DNA from: an uncultured Isosphaeraceae bacterium
GTDB taxonomy: Bacteria; Planctomycetota; Planctomycetia; Isosphaerales; Isosphaeraceae
Direction: 5' to 3'
Assembly: GCA_945957605.1 (NCBI GenBank)
Contig: CAMFLR010000006.1
Span: forward strand, 248,001 to 312,000
Length of the DNA stretch: 64,000 bases
The notes below the pieces were generated by a model. That model had not been told where the DNA came from, searched no databases, and saw nothing but the letters and a program-made list of their open reading frames with translations. The position numbers were made by a program, and so were the translations under genes. Position 1 is the first letter of the stretch. Every line of letters begins with the position of its first letter. Positions 26,423-35,975 of the stretch are shown piece by piece.

Positions 26423-27349
26423 CTAGCTCGAAGCAGCAGCCAAGTTCCGTCCGCGACTATACTGCCTCGGCGAGCAGCCCATCACGCGTTTGAACGCCGT
26501 GCTGAAAGCACTCTCCGACTCGTACCCTAATGACTGCGAAATCGCGGAAATCGGCTCGCCAGAGTATGTCAGCCGATCCCCCGCAACGAGCATGCGCCAG
26601 CGTGTGAGGTAGTCGATCGGCGTCGCACCCACGGTGTCCTTGAATTTCTGGGCGAAGCTCGATCGCGACATGCCCACGCGCTCCGCCAGTTCTTGCAATG
26701 TCCAGGGATGCGCGGGTTCGTTATGCATCAAATGAATCGCCTCGCTCATTTGTTTATCCGCCAGCGCGAAAAGCCAACCAACTCCGCCGCTTGCGCCTTC
26801 CGCAAGATGTGCTCTCAAAGCCTGTACAAGCATCATAAGCGCGAGTTGTTGCAGAACCAGAAATCCACCCGGCTGAGGCTCGCGCAGCTCTTGCATGATC
26901 CGTTCGATCGACCAGCGCAGCGTGAGTTTGTCCGACTCTTTCTTGATATGAACAATTGGTGGCAGCACACCGAGCAAGATGCTGGCATGATTACCTTCGA
27001 GCCCAAAATAGCCGCCGACGCCCGCGACGTCCCCTCCACCATTCCAAACGGCGATGCTCCCATTCAGCGGCCGCACATACATTGATTTGAAATCAACCGG
27101 CGGCAATGCGAGGTCGCTTGCGAGTCGAAACGGCCGCCCTAGCGGCAGTAGGAAACAGTCGCCGGCCTTGAGATGCAACGCCTCGTCTACCCCTTCAACC
27201 GAAAGCCAGCATTGCCCCGATGCAATCGCATAGCATTTGATGCCTTCGTGCTGGGGAAATTGCAGCGACCAATCCCCGCCAACATCAAAGCCTCCGCACA
27301 TGGTGTTGCGTGGCTTCAAGAGCGAAAGCACGCTTGAGAGCGGGTCCAT
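26423..27349 (-). CDS. AraC-family transcriptional regulator with N-terminal cupin
   Basis: The 308-residue product has an N-terminal cupin of the kind called cupin_6 (about 20-175: GIKCYAIASGQCWLSVEG, LKAGDCFLLPLGRPF) and a C-terminal AraC double helix-turn-helix (about 205-305: WTLQELAERVGMSRSSFAQKF and LGYESESAFSTAFKRVMGCSPRQYSRG). The start MDPLSSVLSLLKPRN follows a CAGGAG ribosome binding site. It is divergent from an SDR epimerase gene, 128 nt apart, so it probably regulates that gene. Confidence 0.93.
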   Translation of the reverse strand: MDPLSSVLSLLKPRNTMCGGFDVGGDWSLQFPQHEGIKCYAIASGQCWLSVEGVDEALHLKAGDCFLLPLGRPFRLASDLALPPVDFKSMYVRPLNGSIAVWNGGGDVAGVGGYFGLEGNHASILLGVLPPIVHIKKESDKLTLRWSIERIMQELREPQPGGFLVLQQLALMMLVQALRAHLAEGASGGVGWLFALADKQMSEAIHLMHNEPAHPWTLQELAERVGMSRSSFAQKFKDTVGATPIDYLTRWRMLVAGDRLTYSGEPISAISQSLGYESESAFSTAFKRVMGCSPRQYSRGRNLAAASS

Positions 27350-27477
27350 TCGGATCTCCTGGACGATCACGAAGAAAGATTGGACTCCAAAGCATAGATC
27401 GTCTCAGATCAAAAGCCTAACGTGTTATCACGGGGACCGAAAGTGGGACCTCGACTAGATTTCAGGGAGGCTTCCTG

Positions 27478-28374
27478 ATGCGAGTTTTTCTGACCGGCGC
27501 AACGGGTTTCATTGGCACAGTCATCGTTCAGGATCTCATCAAGGCCGGACACCAGGTGCTCGGGTTGGTTCGTTCCGACAAGAATGCCGCCGCTCTGGCT
27601 GCGGCCGGGGCCGAAGTGCATCGCGGCGATCTCGACGATCTCGAAAGCCTGAAGCGCGGCGCGGCTGCGTGCGACGGCGTGATTCACACTGCCTTTAACC
27701 ACGACTTCTCGAAATTCATCGAAAACTGCCAGGCCGACAAGCGGGTGATCGAAGCATTTGGCGAGGTTCTCGCCGGCTCCGATCGTCCACTGGTGATCAC
27801 CTCGGGAACCGGCATGGGCACCAAGGTGCAAGGCCAGCTTGCGAGCGAAGATCATTTTGATCGCAATCACCCCATCCCTCGTGCGGCTTCTGAAGTCGCC
27901 GCCGAAGATCTGGTCGCACGTGGCGTCAGAGTAACCGTTGTGCGGTTGCCGCAGGTGCATAACACAGAAAAGCAGGGACTTGTCACGCCGCTGATCGGCC
28001 TCTCTCGCGAGAAGGGCGTTTCCGCATACGTCGGCGAAGGGCTCAATCGCTGGCCAGCGATTCACGTGCTCGACGCCGCCCCCGTTTACAGGCTTGCGCT
28101 TGAGAAAGGGACGGCTGGAGCGCGATACAACGCCGTCGCCGAGGAAGGCGTGACAGCCCGGGCGATCGCCGAAGCGATCGGACGCGGTTTGAAAATTCCG
28201 GTTGTCTCGATCTCCCCCAAAGAGGCCCCTGCCCACTTCGGTTGGCTGGGAATGTTCGCCGGACTCGACATGCCGGCATCAAGCGCTCTTACACAGCAAC
28301 GCCTTGGCTGGCACCCGACGCAAAAAGTGGGAATGATCGAGGATCTCGACAATATGCGTTGGTCGGAAGTCTAA
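27478..28374 (+). CDS. SDR-family NAD(P)-dependent epimerase/dehydratase-like protein
   Basis: An atypical/extended SDR of 298 residues. The cofactor-binding start MRVFLTGATGFIGTVIVQDL is at residue 1, followed by DLDDLESLKRGAAACDGVIH. GTGMGTK and LPQVHNTEKQG occupy the substrate region. It has a good GGGAGG ribosome binding site. Homologues with this pattern are common next to AraC regulators in soil bacteria; substrate unknown. Confidence 0.9.
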   Translation: MRVFLTGATGFIGTVIVQDLIKAGHQVLGLVRSDKNAAALAAAGAEVHRGDLDDLESLKRGAAACDGVIHTAFNHDFSKFIENCQADKRVIEAFGEVLAGSDRPLVITSGTGMGTKVQGQLASEDHFDRNHPIPRAASEVAAEDLVARGVRVTVVRLPQVHNTEKQGLVTPLIGLSREKGVSAYVGEGLNRWPAIHVLDAAPVYRLALEKGTAGARYNAVAEEGVTARAIAEAIGRGLKIPVVSISPKEAPAHFGWLGMFAGLDMPASSALTQQRLGWHPTQKVGMIEDLDNMRWSEV

Positions 28375-28510
28375 GTTTGCTCTTTTGGAATCGCACAGGT
28401 GCCCGACAGCCGACGCGATCGTCCAAAAACACAGACGCATGGTGGGACCTCCTGCTCAAGTTCGTGATCGAACCCGAGCTTGGAAATCCCCCATGCGCCT
28501 TGTCACTAAT

Positions 28511-28910
28511 TCAATCGAGCTGAAACGTTTCGAGGGTGGTGGCCGATGAACCGACCGTCACTTTCGGGCCGGTGTCCGGATTCGCATGCTTTCCCTTCCA
28601 GACATCGATCTCGGTATCGAGCCCGCGTTTATCGGCCCCCGCCCGCAACAACTCAAATGTGACCGAATACTCACCTGGAGGCGCTCCGTCCAAAGGAGCC
28701 GCTGTGCTCAAACTGAATTGCCCGTCCTTGCCGGTCATCCCGTTCGGTGTGAACGTCATGTTGAATTTCGGATGAAGTGTCACCTTCACCCCCGCGGCCG
28801 GCTTCCCTTTGAACATCACCGTGCCAGTCGTCGGCACAGTTCGAGGTGCCGAGATATTTTCACTGCAACCAACCACCGCCGAACAAACAAATGCGACCAG
28901 CACGAGGCTG

Positions 28911-28927
<17 letters not shown>
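28511..28927 (-). CDS. Lipoprotein with regulatory-type (carboxypeptidase-like) beta domain
   Basis: The 138-residue product has a lipoprotein signal peptide (LVLVAFVCSAVVGC, lipobox cysteine near residue 21) and then a beta-rich domain: TGTVMFKGKPAAGVKVTLHP, DGQFSLSTAAPLDGAPPGEY and TVGSSATTLETFQLD. This is the small planctomycete lipoprotein type that accompanies DUF1559 genes. Its start lies inside the 3' end of the DUF1559 gene (17-nt overlap), indicating coupled translation. Confidence 0.8.
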
Positions 28928-30035
<1,108 letters not shown>

Positions 30036-30171
30036 TGCAAATACCTTTCTGCGGTAAGGGGGGATGAAATCAAACTGCGATCGGTCGTGCTCGGGCAGCA
30101 TTCCAGCGCCCCGCGAAACGAATCATCGCCGACCGTCCTCGCCAAACGAGCGACCGCCGACTCACGGTCGC

Positions 30172-30609
30172 TCACTCATCACGCAGGCGGAGCGGCACGT
30201 CGTTCGCGCCGCGACCAACCGTGACGCGCAACGAGGAATTGGCCGGGTCGGCGAAGCGCCCTTTGAACCGATCGTGCAACACAACGTCCTCGCACTCGTC
30301 ATGCGGTTCCGAGTCGTCTGGCCAGACGATCGTCACGGCGTACTCACCAGCAGGCGCGCCATCGCCGGCCCCGTAGGTCGTCAGCCGGTAGGTGCCGTCT
30401 CGCCCCGTGTTCGCGACGGGCAAAGCCGCTTGTGAGCCAGCCTTGCCAAGCGGGTGAAACGCGATCATCGCGTTCGCTGCTGGCTGGCCACTCACGGTAA
30501 GCGTTCCGGCGACGGGATAGACGTCCGCCTTTCGAGGGCCACCGCATCCGATCATGCACGTGAGGAGCATCACCTGGAGCGGCCGGGTGTCGAAGAATTC
30601 GCGGCACAT
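30172..30609 (-). CDS. Second lipoprotein with regulatory-type beta domain
   Basis: A 145-residue product with a lipobox (VMLLTCMIGCGG) and the same domain form as the other lipoprotein of this locus: VAGTLTVSGQPAANAMIAFHP, DGTYRLTTYGAGDGAPAGEY and LRVTVGRGANDVPLRL. It lies 136 nt upstream of the DUF1559 gene on the same strand. The start is taken as MCREFF; an in-frame ATG 24 nt upstream is possible. Confidence 0.78.
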   Translation of the reverse strand: MCREFFDTRPLQVMLLTCMIGCGGPRKADVYPVAGTLTVSGQPAANAMIAFHPLGKAGSQAALPVANTGRDGTYRLTTYGAGDGAPAGEYAVTIVWPDDSEPHDECEDVVLHDRFKGRFADPANSSLRVTVGRGANDVPLRLRDE

Positions 30610-30633
30610 CGGCAAATGAGATATTTTGACCAT

Positions 30634-31105
30634 AAGATCATATCAGCTCCCTCAGATGCACTGCTGCAGTCGAACGCTGCCTGGCGGCCGGTCCATTAGC
30701 AACCCGTGTGCCAAGCTGTTTTGGGCGTGTTTTGCCGTGAATTCGCAGGCGCGCGGCTTCGCGAGCGGTCAAAATTTCACCATTGGTGGTGATGTGATCG
30801 CCATTGCATTCCGGAGAAACAGAGTTACACGCAGTTTGCCAAGTAGTTGGCTGAGCCTAGACGGCATGAAACTAAGGAAACCCCAGACGTTTTCACCTCT
30901 AGAACAACTCACTTGCAATGGTGCGCTAATGTTCGTTAGTCGAAATCGAGATTCTTTGAACCGCAACCATCAAAAACAGAACCGGTCACAACGAGCGGGT
31001 AGCGACCCCACCACAGTTGCGACCGGTTCACATAAATCCAGCACTGCATTCGAGAGCCAATTAGACCGTCAGCGTCGACGGCTGGCGTTAGCTTAACCGA
31101 CGTTA
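30634..31105. other. Intergenic region, mostly without features
   Basis: About 470 bases separate the second lipoprotein from the sigma-factor gene. Apart from the sigma-factor terminator at its distal end, no gene is supported. The short frames have no ribosome binding site or recognisable product. The lipoprotein promoter should lie in its first 200 bases. Confidence 0.55.
30971..31031 (-). terminator. Rho-independent terminator after the ECF sigma-factor gene
   Basis: On the minus strand GAACCGGTC-G-CAAC pairs with GTTG-T-GACCGGTTC across a loop of about 23 nt, followed by TGTTTTTGATG. It lies about 75 nt beyond the stop codon of the sigma factor. Confidence 0.75.
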
Positions 31106-31810
31106 TCAAACGCACATCTCGAACGGTGACTCCTCATCATCTTCAGACTCGAAGGGGTTGAAACCACCCCATTCGCCCGCGTCGGCCACACTGGCTTCGA
31201 GCTCGGCTTTGAGCCGGTTTCGAGCCGTGTGCAGCCGGCGCTTGATCGTTCCTACCGGCGCGTTCAGGTTTTCCGCCATTTCGAGCAAGCTCTGGCCCTG
31301 CAGGTAGAAGGCCACCAGCGTTTCGCGGTCCAGAGTCTTGAGACGATTCAACCCTTCGTACAGGCGCTGGGCCCGTTCGCGGGCGATGAGCTGATCGAGC
31401 GGATCGTCGACCACCTCGCCGGCCCCTTCAAGCACGTCGCACTCGACGGTCGAGGGCGGCAGCTTGCGGGTCGCGCGGTTGATCGCCATACGCGCTGCGA
31501 TCTGACGGATCCAGCCGGCGAACCGCTCGGGCTCACGGAGCTGGTCGAGGCGGTTCATGACGTGCAGGAACACTTCCTGCGTCATTTCGAGCGCCTCGCT
31601 CGGGTTACCTAGACGCCGCAAGCAGACGGCGTAAACCGTGCGCTCAAACTGCTCGGCGAGCCGGCCGAACGCCTCGCGGTCGCCCCGTTGGGCTCGCTTG
31701 ACGCACTGAGCCAGATCGCTCCAGCGTGCATTGTTGCTGTTGAGTGTACTGTTCTCTCGGACAGGAAGGCTCAGGGTCGCAACCACGGGAATCGCCCTTT
31801 TCCCGACCAT
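31106..31810 (-). CDS. ECF-type RNA polymerase sigma factor
   Basis: The 234-residue protein has region 2 (FGRLAEQFERTVYAVCLRRL, EALEMTQEVFLHVMNRLDQL, FAGWIRQIAARMAINRAT) and region 4 (LDRETLVAFYLQGQSLLEMAE, APVGTIKRRLHTARNRLKAEL). An unusual acidic tail follows region 4, ending ESEDDEESPFEMCV. The first 25 or so residues are not conserved; an internal start is possible. It is near the DUF1559/lipoprotein genes but separated by a terminator, so a regulatory link is inference only. Confidence 0.92.
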   Translation of the reverse strand: MVGKRAIPVVATLSLPVRENSTLNSNNARWSDLAQCVKRAQRGDREAFGRLAEQFERTVYAVCLRRLGNPSEALEMTQEVFLHVMNRLDQLREPERFAGWIRQIAARMAINRATRKLPPSTVECDVLEGAGEVVDDPLDQLIARERAQRLYEGLNRLKTLDRETLVAFYLQGQSLLEMAENLNAPVGTIKRRLHTARNRLKAELEASVADAGEWGGFNPFESEDDEESPFEMCV

Positions 31811-32238
31811 TTCGGGAAGTAAGGGCCCGGTTCGTTTGTCTCGCGCCCGCAGCTATAAGCTAAAAGAGTGCGGGGGATTACGATCACTCATCTCGAGATA
31901 AAGATCGATCGGGGCGAGGACGAAGCGGGCGTCGCCGAAGACACGGTTCAAGCCATCGTGGGGCGGAGCATTTCATTTGCTCGCGCCGACGCACAACGGC
32001 CGACGGTGACGGCTAGGACGCGTGTGGACGAAACAAATCGCAAATCAGTCGCGATACGTTTCATCCCCGCGCGGCCGGCTTCTCGCATCGACCAAGACCA
32101 GTCGGGTCGTCGGAAGACCGTGGGTAGACAAACAGCGAACGAGGCCGGAACTCGGTCAGGTTCGAGTCGTCCCAGGGTCACCGACGGATCGGTAATGGGG
32201 AACGAGAGAGACGGCTTTCATCTCCCCCGTCGTGCCTT
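31811..32238. other. Upstream region of the sigma-factor gene, unexplained
   Basis: This stretch must hold the sigma-factor promoter and possibly a long leader. No protein with family resemblance was found. Near 32190-32238 it contains the second copy of a hairpin-forming motif (AACGAGAGAGACGGCTTTCAT) that is also present near 33010-33054. Confidence 0.45.
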
Positions 32239-32784
32239 TTATGAGGCAGCGGCGGGAGCCAAGGCTGTTGCTATGCTTCGAACCGACCGGCTTGCGAGGT
32301 CGGCTCTTCCGGTAGCTCGTGCCGGGGCATAAAGCCTCGGGCGAGCGGCGGATTCGAGCATCCTCGGCCGGCTTACCGGCCGTACACTACTCGGTACGTC
32401 GGGGACGACGACCGGTAAGTGACGGGGCGGGGCCTCGAGCGAAAGGCAGCCCTGAGTGGTCGACTCGATAAGCTCTCGCCACGTATGCAAGAGCCACGAC
32501 GTCGAGCCAGATGCGGAACCGAGTGTGCTGCATTTGCCACCAGCCGGCTTGGTCCCGCGTTTACCGTCGGCTTTAAACGACGGTTGATACGCGGGGCTCA
32601 TATCCACTGGTGGCTGCATAATCATCGGTTCCGGTCGCGCGGTAATTCCCGGATGGGATTCGACAGCGTGACGGAAGTTCAGGGTTGCCTTGTCGTTCTG
32701 GCTCGTCACGAGTACGAGCGAGCGCGAGCCGAGGTTCAGCCGATTGGTGGTGGCCGACAGCGTCAGGTTCGTGCAATTCGACAT
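32239..32784 (-). CDS. Hypothetical protein, low confidence
   Basis: A 181-residue frame beginning MSNCTNLTLSATTNRLNLGS, with a GAGGG ribosome binding site about 10 nt upstream. The first 35 codons have the G/C third positions typical of the neighbouring genes, while the rest is more ambiguous and the C-terminus is Ala/Arg/Ser-rich low complexity. No family is recognised. It may be a real lineage-specific gene, a remnant, or chance. Confidence 0.35.
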   Translation of the reverse strand: MSNCTNLTLSATTNRLNLGSRSLVLVTSQNDKATLNFRHAVESHPGITARPEPMIMQPPVDMSPAYQPSFKADGKRGTKPAGGKCSTLGSASGSTSWLLHTWRELIESTTQGCLSLEAPPRHLPVVVPDVPSSVRPVSRPRMLESAARPRLYAPARATGRADLASRSVRSIATALAPAAAS

Positions 32785-33302
32785 GACTTTAACCCTCACT
32801 TCCGCCAGCTTAAGAGGCGGGGCGTGCGAGACGACTCACATCGCGATGGCCGTGAATGTTATTCGACAGGCCGGTCGCGAGCGGGGGCAAATAACCCCCT
32901 GAACGAGAACGAGTGGATAGGGTTCCGAAGGGTTCCCGATACCTCGTGTTCGCCGAGGTACACCCTCGGCCTCTTCCTGAATCTGAAAGATTCTCATTCC
33001 CGGACTAGGAATGAAACGAACGGGACGGCTCTCATCTGGGAGGGTCGTCCCGCGGTTACCAGCACAGACATCATAGACGATCGGCAGGTTCGCGCAAATT
33101 CGGGGGTTTTTCCGGATAAGAAATCGATTCTCGCAACTCAATGAAGTATTTCGTCTTACGTTCAATCACTCGATGTTGATTTTCATATTCTCGCACCAGA
33201 TGGACACATTTGTGCGTGCGGAAGATCGCGTTTTCGAAGCATTTTTTGGAATCGAGCAGCGGCGTTCCCGGTAACGAGGCAGCTCCTAAATCTCTAGAAA
33301 TT
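32785..33302. other. Intergenic region with a hairpin, no gene seen
   Basis: No coding region was supported here. A hairpin with GGGACG...CGTCCC arms lies at about 33022-33051, inside a 45-base segment similar to one at 32190-32236. From about 33120 the sequence is more A+T-rich. Confidence 0.45.
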
Positions 33303-33374
33303 GGGTGCCACTGGCTTTGCCAGTGTCTTCCTTTTCATCGGAAGTGAAGAGCACTGGCCTAGCCAGTGGCACCC
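33303..33374. repeat. Family-1 palindromic repeat, copy 2
   Basis: Seventy-two bases from GGGTGCCACTGGC to GCCAGTGGCACCC. The left arm contains CACTGGC-TTT-GCCAGTG, itself a hairpin; the right arm is GAGCACTGGCCTAGCCAGTGGC. It lies 30 nt beyond the stop codon of the CtBP-like dehydrogenase gene. Confidence 0.92.
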
Positions 33375-33404
33375 AAACTCACCGACATGACCAAGGCTCG
33401 AAGC

Positions 33405-34397
33405 TCAAAGCTTGATCCGCGGATTCTGAAGCTGCTCGCGATTGACCAGATTCATCGGCGGCTCGCCGTCGAGAATCCGGGCAACTTCTTCGGCGGCCTT
33501 CGTGCGAAGCTCGACAAACCCTTCGAGACTATAAAACGCCGAGTGCGGCGAAAGTAGTACGCGCGGATGGTTCCGGAGCGCCTCGTCGTCGAGCGGCTCG
33601 CGCTCGAAGACGTCGATCCCCGCCGCATAAAGCTGACCGGAGTCGAGCGCGGCGACGAGCGCCTTCTGATCCACGCACGGCCCACGCGCGGTGTTCACCA
33701 GAATCCCGCCTGGCCGCATCCACGATAGACTCTTCTCGTCGATAATCGCGTGGCTCGTCGCGCCGAGATAACAATGCAGGCTGACGAAGTGACTCTCACG
33801 CATCATCGGTTCGAGCTTGAGCGACCGCCTGATCCCCAGCGCCTTTTCCAATCCCGGTGCGACGTAAGGATCGTAAAACACGACATCGAGCCCGAACGCC
33901 TTGGCGCGAAGCGCCATCGCCGAGCCGATACGTCCGCAACCGATCAACCCGAGCGTCTTCCCGCGCAACCGCGGTGTGTTGTGGGCAAGCGTGTAATCCC
34001 ACTGGCCGCGCCGCATCGAAGAGTCGCAAATCGGCAAGTGCCGGACGAGCGAGAGCAGCATCCCCATCGCGTGGTCAGCAACTTCCTCGGTGCCGTAGTC
34101 GGGCACGTTGCAAACGGAGATACCTCTGCGACCCGCGGCAACGAGATCGACGTTGTTGAATCCGACGCCCGCACGCACGACGGTTTTGAGCTTGGGAGCC
34201 CGCTCAAACGTGGCGTCGGTCATTGAGGCGATATCGTGGAAGAGCAGTATGGCATCCGCATCGGCCAGCCACGGCTGCAGGTCTTTTTCTTCGTGCGCCT
34301 TGGCTATGACGAGCTTCACCCCGTTGCCGAAGACAGGGGATTCCACAGCCGACTCCTCGAGGAAGTCAGCGATGATGACGGTGCCGGAACGACTCAT
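33405..34397 (-). CDS. D-2-hydroxyacid dehydrogenase, CtBP (C-terminal-binding-protein)-like
   Basis: The 330-residue product has GCGRIGSAMALRAKAFG, VNTARGPCVDQKALVAAL and LSPHSAFYS; the HSAFYS version of the catalytic-His segment and the DYGTEEVADHAMG stretch are typical of CtBP-type enzymes. The start MSRSGTVIIADFLEES overlaps the stop of the upstream membrane-protein gene (ATGA), so translation is coupled; a longer in-frame extension of 103 residues is the shadow of that gene. Substrate unknown. Confidence 0.9.
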   Translation of the reverse strand: MSRSGTVIIADFLEESAVESPVFGNGVKLVIAKAHEEKDLQPWLADADAILLFHDIASMTDATFERAPKLKTVVRAGVGFNNVDLVAAGRRGISVCNVPDYGTEEVADHAMGMLLSLVRHLPICDSSMRRGQWDYTLAHNTPRLRGKTLGLIGCGRIGSAMALRAKAFGLDVVFYDPYVAPGLEKALGIRRSLKLEPMMRESHFVSLHCYLGATSHAIIDEKSLSWMRPGGILVNTARGPCVDQKALVAALDSGQLYAAGIDVFEREPLDDEALRNHPRVLLSPHSAFYSLEGFVELRTKAAEEVARILDGEPPMNLVNREQLQNPRIKL

Positions 34398-35041
34398 GAG
34401 ACTCTCTGCTCCACCGGGAGAGGCGTGCCAACGAGCGACGCTGGTTGGCCAGGTAGCCAGGCATACGGGTCGGGAACAACAAACAAACGGGATGATTCGT
34501 CTCTGGGGGTGATTCGCAACTGGGGTGGGAGGTTGCGGAGTGAATTCCAGAACATGCTGGGCGACGCGACAACCTGGGCACCGTCGATCTCGCCGATCGG
34601 ACACATCCAGGGTTCGACGTTCCAGCTCGTCGGCAAGAACATGACGCGGCGATTGGTTCGCACCAGTCGCCCAATACGCCAGGAGCGACCGTCCTTCATC
34701 CGACACGGGAGATCGACCTCGACCACCTCGCGAGGTTCGAGGTGAAAAGCCGACGACGAGTCGTCAACTTTCGGATTCCCCCACTTCAGCATACGAGGTC
34801 GGACGAGCGAAATGACGGCCAGTTGGCACACAATTGTGAGAAATGACGAAATGATAAGCGCGATGATCAAAACGTTAGGCAGGCTGACGATCAGGATACG
34901 AATGATCTGCTGGATCTTTGCGCGCCCAAGCACCCGCCAAAACACAAAGAGCTCGATCACAATCGACACGCGGATCATGAAGTTCATGAACAGGCGCAGC
35001 ACCGAAAGCGAGACCGGTTTGGGAGAGCTCGTCGAATTCAT
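34394..35041 (-). CDS. Membrane protein of unknown function coupled to the CtBP-like gene
   Basis: A 215-residue product starting MNSTSSPKPVSLSVLRLFM. Two long hydrophobic stretches (about 15-35, and about 48-80 containing IIRILIVSLPNVLIIALIIS) are followed by a soluble C-terminal part with DLPCRMKDGRSWRIGRLV and NRRVMFLPTSWN. It ends in an ATGA overlap with the dehydrogenase. No family recognised. The start is the first Met before the hydrophobic part; the ribosome binding site is weak. Confidence 0.6.
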   Translation of the reverse strand: MNSTSSPKPVSLSVLRLFMNFMIRVSIVIELFVFWRVLGRAKIQQIIRILIVSLPNVLIIALIISSFLTIVCQLAVISLVRPRMLKWGNPKVDDSSSAFHLEPREVVEVDLPCRMKDGRSWRIGRLVRTNRRVMFLPTSWNVEPWMCPIGEIDGAQVVASPSMFWNSLRNLPPQLRITPRDESSRLFVVPDPYAWLPGQPASLVGTPLPVEQRVS

Positions 35042-35173
35042 GAACCGTTGGATGCTGGGAAGGAAGGAGAGAACGAAATCATCGCCCCCTTGGTTATCGC
35101 CGATTCGCCGGGTACGTTCAACGCGGGGTTTGCCAACAATTGTAAATCGTCGACTTATTGAGCGAGCGCATCG

Positions 35174-35947
35174 ATGCCCAGAATCAAGGATAAGCTGGCC
35201 AGCGGCGAGACCGTCCGACTTTTCGGCGCGGGACAACTGATCAGTCCCAAGTTCATCGAAATCGTTGGCCTGCACGGAGGATTCGACGGTCTCTGGCTCG
35301 ATTTCGAGCACGCCGGCCTCACGATGCGCGACATCGAACTCGGAACCCTCGCCGCCGACCGTTACGGTCTCGACCACTTCGTCCGCCAGCCCGCCACCGA
35401 CTACGCCGCGATCATGCGTTCACTCGAAGCCGGCGCCAACGGCGTGATGGTGAGCATGGTTCGCAACTCCGAAGAAGCCGAGCAAGCCGTCCGCTGGTCG
35501 AAATTCTATCCTCGCGGCGAGCGAGGAATGAACGGCGGCAACCGCGACGGCAAATTCGGCCTGACGCCGATCACCGAATATGTCCCGGAAGCCAACGCCA
35601 AAACGTTCGTGGGGATTCAAATCGAGACTCGAGGCGCAATCGACGCCGCCCGCGAAATCGCTTCGATCCCCGACGTCGACCTCCTCTTCGTCGGCCCGGC
35701 CGATATCAGCCAGGTGATGGGCGTTCCCGGCGATTTCGAGAACCCCAAGTGCCTCAATGCGATCGAAGGAATCGCGCGAGCCTGTGCCGAGGCCGGCAAG
35801 CCCTGGGGAGTTGTTCCGCGCGGTCCCGAATACGCCGCCCGTATGAGCGGCTGGGGCTGCAAGATGTTCGTGTTTGGTTTCGATATCCACGTCGTTCACG
35901 CCGGAATTCGCGCGGCTAAAGAGCGGTATTCGGCGTTTTTTGGTTGA
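35174..35947 (+). CDS. HpcH/HpaI-family aldolase
   Basis: A 257-residue class II pyruvate-type aldolase. Visible family features are GLHGGFDGLWLDFEHAGL, the Arg in FVRQPATDY, GANGVMVSMV, the metal-binding IQIETRGAIDAA and VGPADISQVMG. Such enzymes cleave 4-hydroxy-2-oxo acids or 2-keto-3-deoxy sugar acids into pyruvate and an aldehyde. It is divergent from the preceding minus-strand pair and convergent with the M50 peptidase gene. Confidence 0.92.
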   Translation: MPRIKDKLASGETVRLFGAGQLISPKFIEIVGLHGGFDGLWLDFEHAGLTMRDIELGTLAADRYGLDHFVRQPATDYAAIMRSLEAGANGVMVSMVRNSEEAEQAVRWSKFYPRGERGMNGGNRDGKFGLTPITEYVPEANAKTFVGIQIETRGAIDAAREIASIPDVDLLFVGPADISQVMGVPGDFENPKCLNAIEGIARACAEAGKPWGVVPRGPEYAARMSGWGCKMFVFGFDIHVVHAGIRAAKERYSAFFG

Positions 35948-35975
35948 TTCCGTATAGAAGCGACCAAGCCCGGTC

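Noticed and set aside
31868..32332. Plus-strand frame upstream of the sigma factor
   Set aside because: No ribosome binding site, no family resemblance and an unusual composition; treated as non-coding.
34698..35041. N-terminal extension of the CtBP-like dehydrogenase into the membrane-protein gene
   Set aside because: The extra residues come from the wrong frame of a membrane-protein gene; the dehydrogenase start with ATGA overlap fits better.
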